DNA from: Hemibagrus wyckioides
Lineage: Eukaryota; Chordata; Actinopteri; Siluriformes; Bagridae
NCBI RefSeq assembly: GCF_019097595.1
Contig: NC_080715.1
Span: 1,244,573 to 1,308,572 of the forward strand
Direction of reading: 5' to 3'
DNA length: 64,000 nt
Each line of letters opens with the position of its first letter. Within the stretch, counting starts at the first letter, position 1. Positions 24,291 through 41,500 of this stretch are shown here, in pieces. A model generated the notes under the pieces. The model saw only the letters and a list, made by a program, of their open reading frames with translations. It did not search any database and was not told the DNA's origin. The position numbers were made by a program, and so were the translations under genes.

Positions 24291-27200
24291 AGACCTTCAA
24301 ACACACACACATACCTGCAAAAATACACACATACCTACAAACACACACACATACCTACAAACACACACATACCTACACACAGACACATACCTACAAACAC
24401 ACACATACCTACACACAGACACATACCTACAAACACACACATACATACCTACACATACACACACACCTACATACACACACACACATACCTAAAATACACA
24501 CATACCTACAAACACACACACATACCTACAAACACACACATACCTACACACAGACACATACCTACAAACACACACATACCTACACACAGACACATACCTA
24601 CAAACACACACACACATACCTACAAACACACACACACATACCTACGAACACACACACATACCTACAAACACACACATACCTACAAACACACACATACATA
24701 CCTACACATACACACACACCTATATACACACACATACAACTACATTCACACACCTACATACACATACACACACAACTATACACACACACACACATACACA
24801 CCTACATACACACACACACCTAAACACACACACCTACACACACATACTCCTACATACACCTACATACACACACACACACACACCTACATACACACACACA
24901 CACACACACACACACCTACAAACACACACACATACCTACAAACACACACACACACCTAAAAAACACACACACACACACACACACCTTCAAACACACACAC
25001 ATACCTACAAACACACACACATACCTTCAAACACACACACATACCTTCAAACACACACACACCTTCAAACACACACACATACCTTCAAACACACACACAC
25101 ACCTTCAAACACACACACATACCTGCAAACACACACACATACCTTCAAACATACACACATACCTACAAACACACACACATACCTTCAAACACACACACAC
25201 CTTCAAACACACACACATACCTGCAAACACACACACATATACCCTACAAACACACACACCATACCTAAAAAACACACACACATACCTACAAACACACACA
25301 TACCTTCAAACACACACACATACCTACAAACACACACACACATACCTACAAACACACACACATACCTACAAACACACACATACCTAAAAAACACACACAC
25401 ATACTCTACAAACACACACACATACTCTACAAACACACACACACATACCTTCAAACACACACACATACCTGCAAACACACACACATACCTTCAAACATAC
25501 ACACATACCTACAAACACACACACATACTCTTCAAACACACACACACCTTCTCTAAACACACACACATACCTGCAAACACACACACATACTCTACAAACA
25601 CACACACATACCTTTCAAACACACACACATACTCTTCAAACACACACACATACCTACAAACACACACATACCTACACACACACACATACTCTACAAACAC
25701 ACACACACATACCTACAAACACACACACATACTCTACAAACACACACACACATACCTACAAACACACACACATACCTACAAACACACACACACATACCTA
25801 CAAACACACACACATACTTACCTACAAACACACACACATACTCTACAAACACACACATACCTTCTAAACACACATACTCTTCAAACACACACATACCTAC
25901 TTACAAACACACACACACATACTCTACAAACACACACACACATACTCTACAAACACACACACACATACCTACAAACACACACACATACTCTACAAACACA
26001 CACACATACCTAAACACACACACACATACCTACACACACACACACATACTCTACAAACACACACATACCTAAATACACACACATACTCTACAAACACACA
26101 CACATACCTACAAACACACACACATACTCTACAAACACACACACACATACCTTCAAACACACACACATACCTACAAACACACACATACCTTCAAACACAC
26201 ACACATACCTACAAACACACACACATACCTTCAAACACACACACATACCTACAAACACACACACACATACCTTCAAACATACACACATACCTACAAACAC
26301 ACACACATACCTACAAACACACACACATACCTTCAAACACACACACATACCTTCAAACACACACACACCTTCAAACACACACACATACCTACAAACACAC
26401 ACACACATACCTTCAAACACACACACATACCTACAAACACACACACACATACCTTCAAACATACACACATACCTACAAACACACACATACCTACAAACAC
26501 ACACACATACCTGCAAACACACACACATACCTACAAACACACACACATACCTTCAAACACACACAAATACCTTCAAACATACACACATACCTTCAAACAC
26601 ACACACATACCTTCAAACACACACACATACTCTACAAACACACACACACATACCTAAAAAACACACACACATCCCTACAAACACACACACATACCTACAC
26701 ACACACACATACCTACAAACACACACACACATACCTACAAACATACACACATACTCTACAAACACACACACACATACTCTACAAACACACACACATACTC
26801 TTCAAACACACACACATACTACTTCAAACACACACACACATACCTACAAACACACACATACTCTACAAACACACACACATACCTACAAACACATACCTAC
26901 TAAACACACACACACATACCTACAAACACACACACATACCTACAAACACACACACATACCTACAAACACACACACACACATACCTTCAAACACACACACA
27001 CCTTCAAACACACACACACCTTCAAACACACACACACATACCTTCAAACATACACACATACCTACAAACACACACACACCTTCAAACACACAGACATACC
27101 TGCAAACACACACACATACCTACGAACACACACACATACCTACAAAGACACACACATACCTAAAAAACACACACACACATACCTAAAACACACACACACA

Positions 27201-30200
27201 CACACATACATACCTTCAAACACACACACATACCTACAAACACACACACATACCTACAAACACACACACACACACCTACACCTACATACACACACACATA
27301 CCTTCAAACATACACACATACCTTCAAACACACACACATACCTTCAAACACACACACATACTTTCAAACACACACACATACTTTCAAACACACACACACC
27401 TTCAAACACACACACATACCTAGAAACACACACACATACCTACAAACACACACACACACCTAAAAAACACACACACATCCCTACAAACACACACATACCT
27501 ACAAACACACACACATACCTACAAACACACACACACACACACACACCTACATACACACACACACACATACCTTCAAACATACACACATACCTTCAAACAC
27601 ACACACATACCTTCAAACACACACACACACACCTACACCTACATACACACATACCTACAAACACACACACACATACCTACAAACACACACACACATACCT
27701 TCAAACACACACACATACCTACAAACACACACACATACCTACAAACACACACACACACACCTACACCTACATACACACACACACACATACCTTCAAACAT
27801 ACACACATACCTTCAAACACACACACATACCTTCAAACACACACACACACACCTACACCTACATACACACATACCTTCAAACACACACACATACCTACAA
27901 ACACACACACATACCTACAAACACACACACCTACACCTACATACACACACACACACATACCTTCAAACATACACACATACCTACAAACACACACACACAT
28001 ACCTTCAAACACACACACATACCTACAAACACACACACATACCTACAATCACACACACACACACACCTACACCTACATACACACACACATACCTAAAAAA
28101 CACACACATATACCTTCAAACACACACACATACCTACAAACACACACACACATACCTTCAAACATACACACATACCTACAAACACACACACACATACCTT
28201 CAAACATACACACACATAGCTTCAAACATACACACATACCTTCAAACATACACACATACCTACAAACACACACACACATACCTTCAAACACATACCTTCA
28301 AACACACACACATACCTACAAACACACACACACATACCTTCAAACATACACACATACCTACAAACACACACACATACCTACAAACACACACACACATACC
28401 TACAAACACACACACATACATACCTAAAAAACACACACACATACCTACAAACACACACACATACCTACAAACACACACACATACCTACAAACACACACAC
28501 ACATACCTTCAAACATACACACATACCTTCAAACACACACACATACCTTCAAACACACACACATACCTACAAACACACACACATACCTACAAACACACAC
28601 ACATACATACCTACAAACACACACACACATACCTTCAAACATACACACATACCTTCAAACACACACACATACCTACAAACACACACACACATACCTTCAA
28701 ACATACACACATACCTACAAACACACACACATACCTACAAACACACACACATACCTTCAAACACACACACATACCTACAAACACACACACACATACCTTC
28801 AAACATACACACATACCTACAAACACACCACACACATACCTACAAACACACACACAACCTTCAAACACACACACATACCTACAAACACACACACACATAC
28901 CTTCAAACACACACACATACCTACAAACACACACACATACCTTCAAACACACACACACATACCTTCAAACATACACACATACCTACAAACACACACACAC
29001 ATACCTTCAAACATACACACATACCTACAAACACACACACATACCTACAAGCACACACACATACCTTCAAACACACACACATACCTTCAAACACACACAC
29101 ACCTTCAAACACACACACATACTCTACAAACACACACACACATACCTTCAAACACACACACATACCTAAACAAACACACACATACTCTTCAAACATACAC
29201 ACATACCTTACAAACACACACACACCTTCAACACACACACACATACCTGCAAACACACACACACATACCTACAAACACACACACATACCTTTCAAACACA
29301 CACAAATACCTTCAAACACACACACATACCTACAAACACACACACATACCTACAAACACACACACACATACCTACACACACACACATACCTACAAACACA
29401 CACACACATACCTACAAACACACACACACACATACCTACAAACACACACACATACCTACAAACACACACATACCTACAAACACACACACATACCTACAAA
29501 CACACACACATACCTTCAAACACACACACATACCTTCAAACACACACACACATACCTACAAACACACACATACCTACACACACACACATACCTACAAACA
29601 CACACATACCTACAAACACACACACATACCTACAAACACACACACATACCTACAAACACACACACATACCTTCAAACACACACACCTTCAAACACACACA
29701 CACCTTCAAACACACACACACATACCTTCAAACATACACACACACCTACAAACACACACATACCTACAAACACACACATACCTTCAAACACACACACATA
29801 CCTTCAAACACACACACATACCTACAAACACACACACACCTTCAAACACACACACATACCTGCAAACACACACACATACCTACAAACACACACACATACC
29901 TTCAAACATACACACATACCTACAAACACACACACATACCTTCAAACACACACACATACCTACAAACACACACATACCTTCAAACATACACACATACCTA
30001 CAAACACACACACATACCTTCAAACACACACACATACCTTCAAACACACACACACCTTCAAACACACACACATACCTGCAAACACACACACATACCTACA
30101 AACACACACACATACCTAAAAAACACACACACATCCCTACAAACACACACATACCTACACACACACACATACCTACAAACACACACACACATACCTACAA

Positions 30201-31166
30201 ACACACACACACATACCTACAAACACACACACACATACCTACGAACACACACACATACCTACAAACACACACATACCTACAATCACACACATACATACCT
30301 ACACATACACACACACCTACATACACACACATACAACTACATACACACACCTACATACACATACACACATAATTATACACACACACACATACACACCTAC
30401 ATACACACACACACCTACACACACACACCTACACACACATACACCTACATACACCTACATTCACACACACACACATACCTACAAACACACACACACACCT
30501 AAAAAACACACACACACACACATACCTTCAAACACAGACACACACACACATACCTAAAATACACACATACCTACAAACACACACACATACCTACAAACAC
30601 ACACATACCTACACACAGACACATACCTACAAACACACACATACCTACACACAGACACATACCTACAAACACACACATACATACCTACACATACACATAC
30701 ACATACACACACATACTATACACACACACACACATACCACACCTACATACACACACACACATACCTAAAATACACACATACCTACAAACACACACACATA
30801 CCTACAAACACACACATACCTACACACAGACACATACCTACAAACACACACATACCTACACACAGACACATACCTACAAACACACACACACATACCTACA
30901 AACACACACACACATACCTACGAACACACACACATACCTACAAACACACACATACCTACAAACACACACATACTATACCTACACATACACACACACCTAC
31001 TTATACACACACAATACACACTACATTCACACATACCTACATACGCATACACACACAACTATACACACACACACACATACACACCTACATACACACACAC
31101 ACCTAAACACACACACCTACACACACATACACCTACATACACCTACATTCACACACACACACACCT

Positions 31167-31201
<35 letters not shown>

Positions 31202-33312
31202 CAAACACACACACATACCTACAAACACACACACACACCTAAAAAGCACACACACACACACACATACCTTCAAACACACACCCATACCTACAAACACACA
31301 CACACCTTCAAACACACACACATACCTGCAAACACACACACATACCTACAAACACACACACATACCTTCAAACATACACACATACCTACAAACACACACA
31401 CATACCTTCAAACACACACACACCTTCAAACACACACACATACCTGCAAACACACACACATACCTACAAACACACACACATACCTAAAAAACACACACAC
31501 ATACCTACAAACACACACATACCTACACACACACACATACCTACAAACACACACACACATACCTACAAACACACACACATACCTACAAACACACACACAC
31601 ATACCTACAAACACACACACACACATACCTGCAAACACACACACATACCTACAAACACACACACATACCTTCAAACACACACACATACCTACAAACACAC
31701 ACATACCTTCACACATACACACATACCTACAAACACACACACATACCTTCAAACACACACACATACCTTCAAACACACACACACCTTCAAACACACACAC
31801 ATACCTGCAAACACACACACATACCTACAAACACACACACATACCTTCAAACACACACACATACCTACAAACACACACATACCTTCAAACATACACACAT
31901 ACCTACAAACACACACACATACCTTCAAACACACACACATACCTTCAAACACACACACACCTTCAAACACACACACATACCTGCAAACACACACACATAC
32001 CTACAAACACACACACATACCTAAAAAACACACACACATACCTACAAACACACACATACCTACAAACACACACACACATACCTACAAACACACACATACC
32101 TACAAACACACACACACATACCTACAAACACACACATACCTACAAACACACACACACATACCTACAAACACACACACACACATACCTACGAACACACACA
32201 CATACCTACAAACACACACATACCTACAAACACACACATACATACCTACACATACACACACACCTACATACACACACATACAACTACATACACACACCTA
32301 CATACACATACACACATAACTATACACACACACACATACACACCTACATACACACACACACCTACACACACATACACCTACATACACCTACATTCACACA
32401 CACACACATACCTACAAACACACACACACACCTAAAAAACACACACACACACACACACATACCTTCAAACACAGACACACACACACATACCTAAAATACA
32501 CACATACCTACAAACACAGACACATACCTACAAACACACACATACCTACACACAGACACATACCTACAAACACACACATACCTACACACAGACACATACC
32601 TACAAACACACACATACATACCTACACATACACACACACCTACATACACACACATACAACTACATACACACACCTACATACACATACACACACAACTATA
32701 CACACACACACACATACACACCTACATACACACACACACCTAAACACACACACCTACACACACATACACCTACATACACCTACATTCACACACACACACA
32801 CCTACATACACACACACACACACACACACCTACAAACACACACACATACCTACAAACACACACACACACCTAAAAAACACACACACACACACATACCTTC
32901 AAACACAGACACACACACACACATACCTAAAATACATACATACCTACAAACACACACACACATACCTAAAAAACACACACACACACACATACCTTCAAAC
33001 ACAGACACACACACACACACACACATACCTAAAATACACACACACACCTTCAAACACACACACACACATACATACATACAAACACACACACCTACACACA
33101 CACATACCTTCAAACACACACACACATACCTACAAACACACACACATACCTTCAAACTCATACACACACATAATAATTATAATACATTTTATCTGAGGCG
33201 CCTTTCTTGAGACTCAAGGTCACCTTCCATCAAATAAGATCAAAGATAAAATGCAAACAGTACACATGCAAAATCTAAATAAAAACAAAATGACAAAAAG
33301 GCGGTTAACAGA

Positions 33313-33340
33313 AGTCCGAAAAGGCTTTCCTTTTCGGACT
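33313..33340. other. Perfect 12-bp inverted repeat (hairpin) at a LINE deletion joint
   Basis: AGTCCGAAAAGG at 33313-33324, a 4-base loop CTTT, and its exact complement CCTTTTCGGACT at 33329-33340. It sits where the L2-like reading frame (VKSLGV) stops matching the family. It is not a bacterial terminator; a fold-back repair scar is the likelier reading. Confidence 0.9.
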
Positions 33341-35396
33341 CCCAGACTCTTAACCTGGTGAGATGGGGTTATGATAGAGTTGCCTATTTTAATTGAGGGA
33401 CTGGTGGTTTTAGTTAGGCTGGTCTTTGTACCAACTAAAAGGATTTCTGTTTTTCCTGAATTAAGTTGAAGGAAGTTGATTGATAGCCAGACTTTGATTT
33501 CTTCTAAACAGTTTTGTCGTGAGGAGGAGCGAAGGAGATCATTTGGTTTGGAGGACAGATAGAGCTGGGTGTCGTCCACGTAGCAGTGAAAACTGATGCC
33601 ATATTTCCTAAAGATGTGCCCTAGTGGAAGAAGGTAAATAGTGAAGAAGATGGGGCCCAAAACAGATCCTTGGGGGACACCAGTGGTGACAGGAGATGAG
33701 AAAGATATTTAAAAATTTTTAGCTGGACAAATTGGCTTCGTTCTGAGCGATAGGATGTGAACCAAACAAGAGGGGTGTCTGAAATGCCAATTTGGTTTAG
33801 TCTGTCTAAGAGAATTTTGTGTGAGATGGTATCGAAAGCTGCACTGAGATCAAGTAGGATGAGTATAGATAAAAGACCGGAGTCGGCTGCTATTAATAAG
33901 TCATTTGTGACTTTTACTAGAGCTGTTTCTGTACTGTGCAGTGGGTGAAAACCTGACTGAAACTCTTCAAAAAGAGTTTTTAGAGAGGTAAGTGTGGAGT
34001 TGACCAGCAACAATTTTTTCCAGAATTTTTGAGAGAAATGGCCGGTTAGAGATTGGACGGAAGTTGGCAGGGTTTTTGGGGTCTCTGCCAGGTTTTTTAA
34101 GCCTAGGAGTTATTACAGCTGCTTTAAAAGGTAGCGGAACAGTGCCAGAGGTAAGGGAGGAGTGCATGATATCTGTTATTAAATTAGATAATACAGGTAG
34201 ACAAGCTTTGACCAGGAAGGTGGGGATTGGATCTAGGTGGCAGGTGGAAGATTTGGAATGGCGAATGATATCACAGATTTCATTGACAGAAGGAAGCTCA
34301 AAGCAGCAGAAAGGGAAAGAAGGAGAGTCAGGAGAGATCACAGATGGTATATCACATCCTAAACTATTCTGAGTAATCAAATGTTGGTGAATCTGATCAA
34401 TTTTAACATTAAAATAGTTCATGAAATTGTCACATGTATCATCTGAAAATGTGTGATCTAAGGTAATATTGCAAGGTTTTAAAACATTATTAGCCAAAGT
34501 GAATAATGATTTAGTGTTGCCCTCGTTTGACCTAATCAATGCAGAGTAATAATCAGTTTTAGTTGTTGAGAGTGTGTCCTTATACAGAGACATATGGTCC
34601 AGATACATCTCCTTGTGAACAGTTAACCCAGTTTTGCGGAATAGCCGTTCAAGCTGACGTCCTTTGGTTTTGAGCAGTCTCAGCTCTGAAGTGAACCAGG
34701 GCGCAGAGTGAGTGAAGAAGACAGTCCAAGTTTTTATAGGTGCGAGTGTATCAAGTACATGGCAGAGTCCACTGTTATAGTGGGAAACCACATCATCCGA
34801 GCTGTCTGGGGTGTAGTTTGTGAAATAATTATAAATACTATTAGAAAGTAAGGTTAAGTCCATGTTTTTAATGTTCCTAAATGAAATAGTCCAGCCTGTG
34901 GTTAATTTTTCGACCATTAAGTTAACACTGAATGATATTAGCTTATGGTCAGAGATGGGAAGGTCGAGTGCACTGAGATTAATGGGAGTTAAACCAGAGC
35001 AGCAAATATTATCGAGGATGTGGCCTTTACAATGGGTGGGAAAATCAACAAACTGTTGAATTCCAAAGCTGTTATGATATAAACTCCTGATATAAACATG
35101 ATATAAACTCCTTGGTGAGAGTGTTATTATGGTTATCCACGTGTATATTAAAGTCTCCCTGTAAAATAACATTAGAAGATATGGAGCACTGTGAAGTTAA
35201 AAACATGGAGAGCTGAGCTGAAAAAGTTGTACTGGTTTTGGGTGGGCGATAAACAGTGGCTAAAATGACAGAGCAAGGTCCATTTATCTGCAAGACCATG
35301 GACTCAAAAGTTTCAAAGGAATCCGAGTTAACTGAAGAGACTTTCCACTTCTCATTGTAGAGAATAGCAAGCCCTCCACCAGGTGTAACCACCAGA

Positions 35397-35418
35397 CCTC
35401 CTGACAGGTGTCAGGAGG
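35397..35418. other. Perfect 10-bp inverted repeat at the LINE/array boundary
   Basis: CCTCCTGACA at 35397-35406, GG, then TGTCAGGAGG at 35409-35418. The satellite restarts four bases later at 35423. Confidence 0.9.
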
Positions 35419-35422
35419 AGTC

Positions 35423-35518
35423 AAACACACACACACACACACATACCTACAAACACACACACACACATACCTACAAACACACACACATACCTTCAAACAT
35501 ACACACACATACCTACAA

Positions 35519-35549
<31 letters not shown>

Positions 35550-38500
35550 TACCTACAAACACACACACATACCTACAAACACACACACACATACCTACAA
35601 ACACATACACACACATACCTACAAACACACACATACATACCTACAAACACACACACACATACCTACAAACACACACATACCTACAAACACACACAAACAC
35701 ACACACACACATACCTACAAACACACACAAACACACACACACACATACCTACAAACACACACACATACCTACAAACACACACACACATACCTACAAACAC
35801 ACACACACATACCTACAAACACACACACATACCTACAAACACACACACACACACACACACACACATACCTACAAACACACACACACATACCTACAAACAC
35901 ACACACACACATACCTACAAACACATACACACACATACCTACAAACACACACACACACATACCTACAAACACACACACACACATACCTACAAACACACAC
36001 ACACACATACCTACAAACACACACACACATACCTACAAACACACACACACACATACCTACAAACACATACACACACATACCTACAAACACATACACACAC
36101 ATACCTACAAACATACACACACATACCTACAAACATACACACACATACCTACAAACACACACACACACATACCTACATACACACACACACATACCTACAA
36201 ACACATACACACACATACCTACAAACACACACACATACCTACAAACACACACACACATACCTACAAACACACACACACACATACCTACAAACACATACAC
36301 ACACATACCTACAAACACACACACACATACCTACAAACACATACACACACACATACCTACAAACACACACACATACCTACAAACACATACACACACATAC
36401 CTACAAACACATACACACACATACCTACAAACACACACACACACATACCTACAAACACACACACATACCTTCAAACATACACACACATACCTACAAACAC
36501 ATACACACACACACACACCTTCAAACACACACACATACCTACAAACACACACACACATACCTACAAACACATACACACACACACATACCTACAAACACAC
36601 ACATACCTTCAAACATACACACACAGACCTACAAACACATACACACACACATACCTACAAACACACACACATACCTACAAACACACACACACACATACCT
36701 ACAAACACATACACACACACACATACCTACAAACACACACACATACCTACAAACACATACACACACATACCTACAAACACACACACACATACCTACAAAC
36801 ACACACACATACCTACAAACACATACACACACATACCTACAAACACACACACATACCTACAAACACATACACACACATACCTACAAACACACACACACAT
36901 ACCTACAAACACGTACACACACACACATACCTACAAACACACACATACCTACAAACATACACACACATACCTACAAACATACACACACATACCTACAAAC
37001 ACACACACACACATACCTACATACACACACACACATACCTACAAACACATACACACACATACCTACAAACACACACACATACCTACACACACACATACCT
37101 ACAAACACATACACACACATACCTACAAACACACACACACACATACCTACAAACACACACACATACCTACAAACACATACACACACATACCTACAAACAC
37201 ACACACATACCTACAAACACATACACACACATACCTACAAACACATACACACACATACCTACAAACACACACACACACATACCTACAAACACACACACAT
37301 ACCTTCAAACATACACACACATACCTACAAACACATACACACACACACACACACCTTCAAACACACACACATACCTACAAACACACACACACATACCTAC
37401 AAACACATACACACACACACATACCTACAAACACACACATACCTTCAAACATACACACACATACCTACAAACACATACACACACACATACCTACAAACAC
37501 ACACACATACCTACAAACACATACACACACACACATACCTACAAACACATACACACACACACATACCTACAAACACACACACATACCTACAAACACACAC
37601 ACACACACATACCTACAAACACACACACACATACCTACAAACACACACACATACCTACAAACACATACACACACATACCTACAAACACACACACATACCT
37701 ACAAACACATACACACACATACCTACAAACACACACACACATACCTACAAACACACACACATACCTACAAACACACACACACACATACCTACAAACACAC
37801 ACACACACATACCTACAAACACACACACATACCTACAAACACACACACATACCTACAAACATACACACACATACCTACAAACACATACACACACATACCT
37901 ACAAACACACACACATACCTACAAACACATACACACACATACCTACAAACACACACATACCTACAAACACACACACACACATACCTACAAACACACACAC
38001 ATACCTACAAACACACACACATACCTACAAACACATACACACACATACCTACAAACACACACACACATACCTACAAACACACACACATACCTACAAACAC
38101 ACAAACACACACATACCTACAAACACACACACATACCTACAAACACATACACACACATACCTACAAACACACACACACATACCTACAAACACACACACAT
38201 ACCTACAAACACACACACACACATACCTACAAACACACACACACACATACCTACAAACACACACACATACCTACAAACACACACATATACCTACAAACAT
38301 ACACACACATACCTACAAACACACACACATACCTACAAACACATACACACACATACCTACAAACACACACACATACCTACAAACACATACACACACATAC
38401 CTACAAACACACACACACATACCTACAAACACATACACACACATACCTACAAACACACACACACACACACATACCTACAAACACACACACATACCTTCAA

Positions 38501-41500
38501 ACACACACATACCTACAAACACACACACACATACCTACAAACACACACATACCTTCAAACATACACACACATACCTACAACCACATACACACACACACAT
38601 ACCTACAAACATACACACACATACCTACAAACAAACATACACACACATACCTACAAACACATACACACACACACATACCTACAAACACATACACACACAT
38701 ACCTACAAACACACACACATACCTACAAACACACACACATACCTACAAACACATACACACACATACCTACAAACACATACACACACATACCTACAAACAC
38801 ACACACACATACCTACAAACACACACACACACACATACCTACAAACACACACACACATACCTACAAACACACACACATACCTACAAACACATACACACAC
38901 ATACCTACAAACACACACACATACCTACAAACACACACACATACCTACAAACACATACACACACATACCTACAAACACACACACACACATACCTACAAAC
39001 ACACACACATACCTACAAACACACACACACACATACCTACAAACACACACACATACCTACAAACACACACACATACCTACAAACTCATACACACACATAC
39101 CTACAAACACACACACATACCTACAAACACACACACATACCTTCAAACATACACACACATACCTACAAACACATACACACACACATACCTTCAAACACAC
39201 ACACATACCTACAAACACATACACACACATACCTACAAACACACACATACCTACAAACATACACACACATACCTACAAACACATACACACACACACACAT
39301 ACCTTCAAACACACACACATACCTACAAACACATACACACACATACCTACAAACACATACACACACACACATACCTAAAAACACACACACATACCTTCAA
39401 ACACACACACACACACACATACCTACAAACACACACACATACCTACAAACACACACACACATACATACTACAAACACACACACATACCTACAAACACACA
39501 CACATACCTACAAACACATACACACACATACCTACAAACACACACACACACATACCTACAAACACACACACATACCTACAAACACACACACACACATACC
39601 TACAAACACACACACATACCTACAAACACACACACATACCTACAAACACATACACACACATACCTACAAACACACACACATACCTACAAACACACACACA
39701 TACCTTCAAACATACACACACATACCTACAAACACATACACACACACACACACACACACATACCTTCAAACACACAAACATACCTACAAACACACACATA
39801 CCTACAAACACATACACACACACACATACCTACAAACACACACATACCTTCAAACATACACACACATACCTACAAACACATACACACACACACATACCTA
39901 CAAACACATACACACACACACATACCTACAAACACACACACATACCTTCAAACACACACACACACACACATACCTACAAACACACACACATACCTACAAA
40001 CACATACACACACATACCTACAAACACACACACATACCTACAAACACATACACACACATACCTACAAACACACACACATACCTACAAACACACACACACA
40101 CATACCTACAAACACACACACACACATACCTACAAACACACACACATACCTACAAACATACACACACATACCTACAAACACACACACATACCTACAAACA
40201 CATACACACATACCTACAAACACACACACACACATACCTACAAACACACACACATACCTACAAACACATACACACATACCTACAAACACACACACACACA
40301 TACTTAAAAAACACAAACATACCTACAAAGACACACACATACCTACAAACACATACACACACATACCTACAAACACACACACATACCTAAAATACACACA
40401 CATACCTACAAACACACACACATACCTACAAACACACACACATACCTACAAACACACACACATACCTAAAATACACACACATACCTACAAACACACACAC
40501 ATACCTACAAACACACACACATACCTACAAACACATACACACATACCTACAAACACACACACACACATACCTACAAACACACACACATACCTACAAACAC
40601 ATACACACATACCTACAAACACACACACACACATACCTACAAACACACACACATACCTACAAACACACACACATACCTACAAACATACACACACATACCT
40701 ACAAACACACACACATACCTACAAACACACACACATACCTACAAACACATACACACACATACCTACAAACACACACACATACCTACAAACACATACACAC
40801 ACATACCTACAAACACATACACACACATACCTACAAACACACACACATACCTACAAACACACACACATACCTACAAACACACACACACACATACCTACAA
40901 ACACACACACATACCTACAAACACACACACACATACCTACAAACACACACACATACCTACAAACACACACACATACCTACAAACACACACACACACATAC
41001 CTACAAACACATACATACCTTCAAACACACACACATACCTACAAACACACACACACATACCTACAAACACACACACACATACCTTCAAACATACACACAC
41101 ATACCTACAAACACATACACACACACATACCTACAAACACACACACATACCTTCAAACACACACATACCTACAAACACACACACACATACCTACAAACAC
41201 ACACACATACCTACAAACACACACACATACCTTCAAACACACACACACACATACCTACAAACACACACACATACCTACAAACACACACACACATACCTAC
41301 AAACACACACACACACACACATACCTACAAACACACACACATACCTACAAACACACACACACATACCTACAAACACACACACATACCTACAAACACATAC
41401 ACATACAAACACACACACATACCTACAAACACACACACACATACCTACAAACACACACACATACCTACAAACACACACACACATACCTACAAACACACAC

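Larger units (their letters stand above)
16944..33169. repeat. Giant C/A-rich satellite, first block
   Basis: About 16.2 kb of a hybrid mini/microsatellite. The basic unit is ACCTACAAACACACACACAT, 18-24 bp long: a fixed head (CCTACAAAC or CCTTCAAAC) and a (CA)n tail of variable length ending in CAT. Variants include CCTAAAAAAC, CTCTACAAAC, CCTGCAAAC, CCTACGAAC, CCTACACACAGAC and CAAAGAAAC. The plus strand is almost free of G and has no stop codon in most stretches; the minus strand yields only short Cys/Val-rich frames. Sub-domains: 16973-17720 has a 50-bp higher-order unit with CATAAATACAAAC; 17720-18560 has CGTACAAAC; 18600-20340 is rich in CCTAAAAAAC and AAAGAAAC; 20340-23300 is rich in CCTTCAAAC; 23900-26900 has CTCTACAAAC; 24045-32910 holds repeated complex modules. 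Confidence 0.98.
33170..35422 (-). pseudogene. L2-like LINE fragment inside the giant array, broken
   Basis: Minus-strand remnant of the same kind of non-LTR pol as at 7098-9906, clearly homologous but a different copy (shared APWFTSELRL, FPTH-KGHILD-ICCSGLTP, RKTGLTV). From 35392 down it starts inside the endonuclease (GGGLAILYNEKWKV, ATVYRPPK, LQGDFNIHVDN). After a frameshift at a short tandem duplication (ATATAAACTCC, about 35077-35113) it continues 35050-33967 (LPISDH, RPISNRPFLSKILEKIV). A further frameshift near 34000 leads to FQSGFHPLHSTET and LSAAFDTISH. Then come LLPLGHIFRKYG and YVDD at 33582-33571, and the thumb to VKSLGV near 33341. There the coding similarity stops at a hairpin, and 33312-33170 is a different, noncoding piece containing GGCGCCTTTCTTGAGACTCA. 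Both the 5' half of the endonuclease and the RT C-terminus are missing. Confidence 0.9.

Noticed and set aside
33313..33340. Rho-independent terminator
   Set aside because: The stem-loop shape fits, but this is eukaryotic DNA inside a LINE fragment with no adjacent bacterial gene.
35408..40390. 1,660-codon open frame rich in Thr, His, Tyr, Lys, Gln
   Set aside because: It is produced by the satellite unit, which has no stop codon in this phase. Composition follows the repeat exactly, and there is no start context or non-repeat domain.
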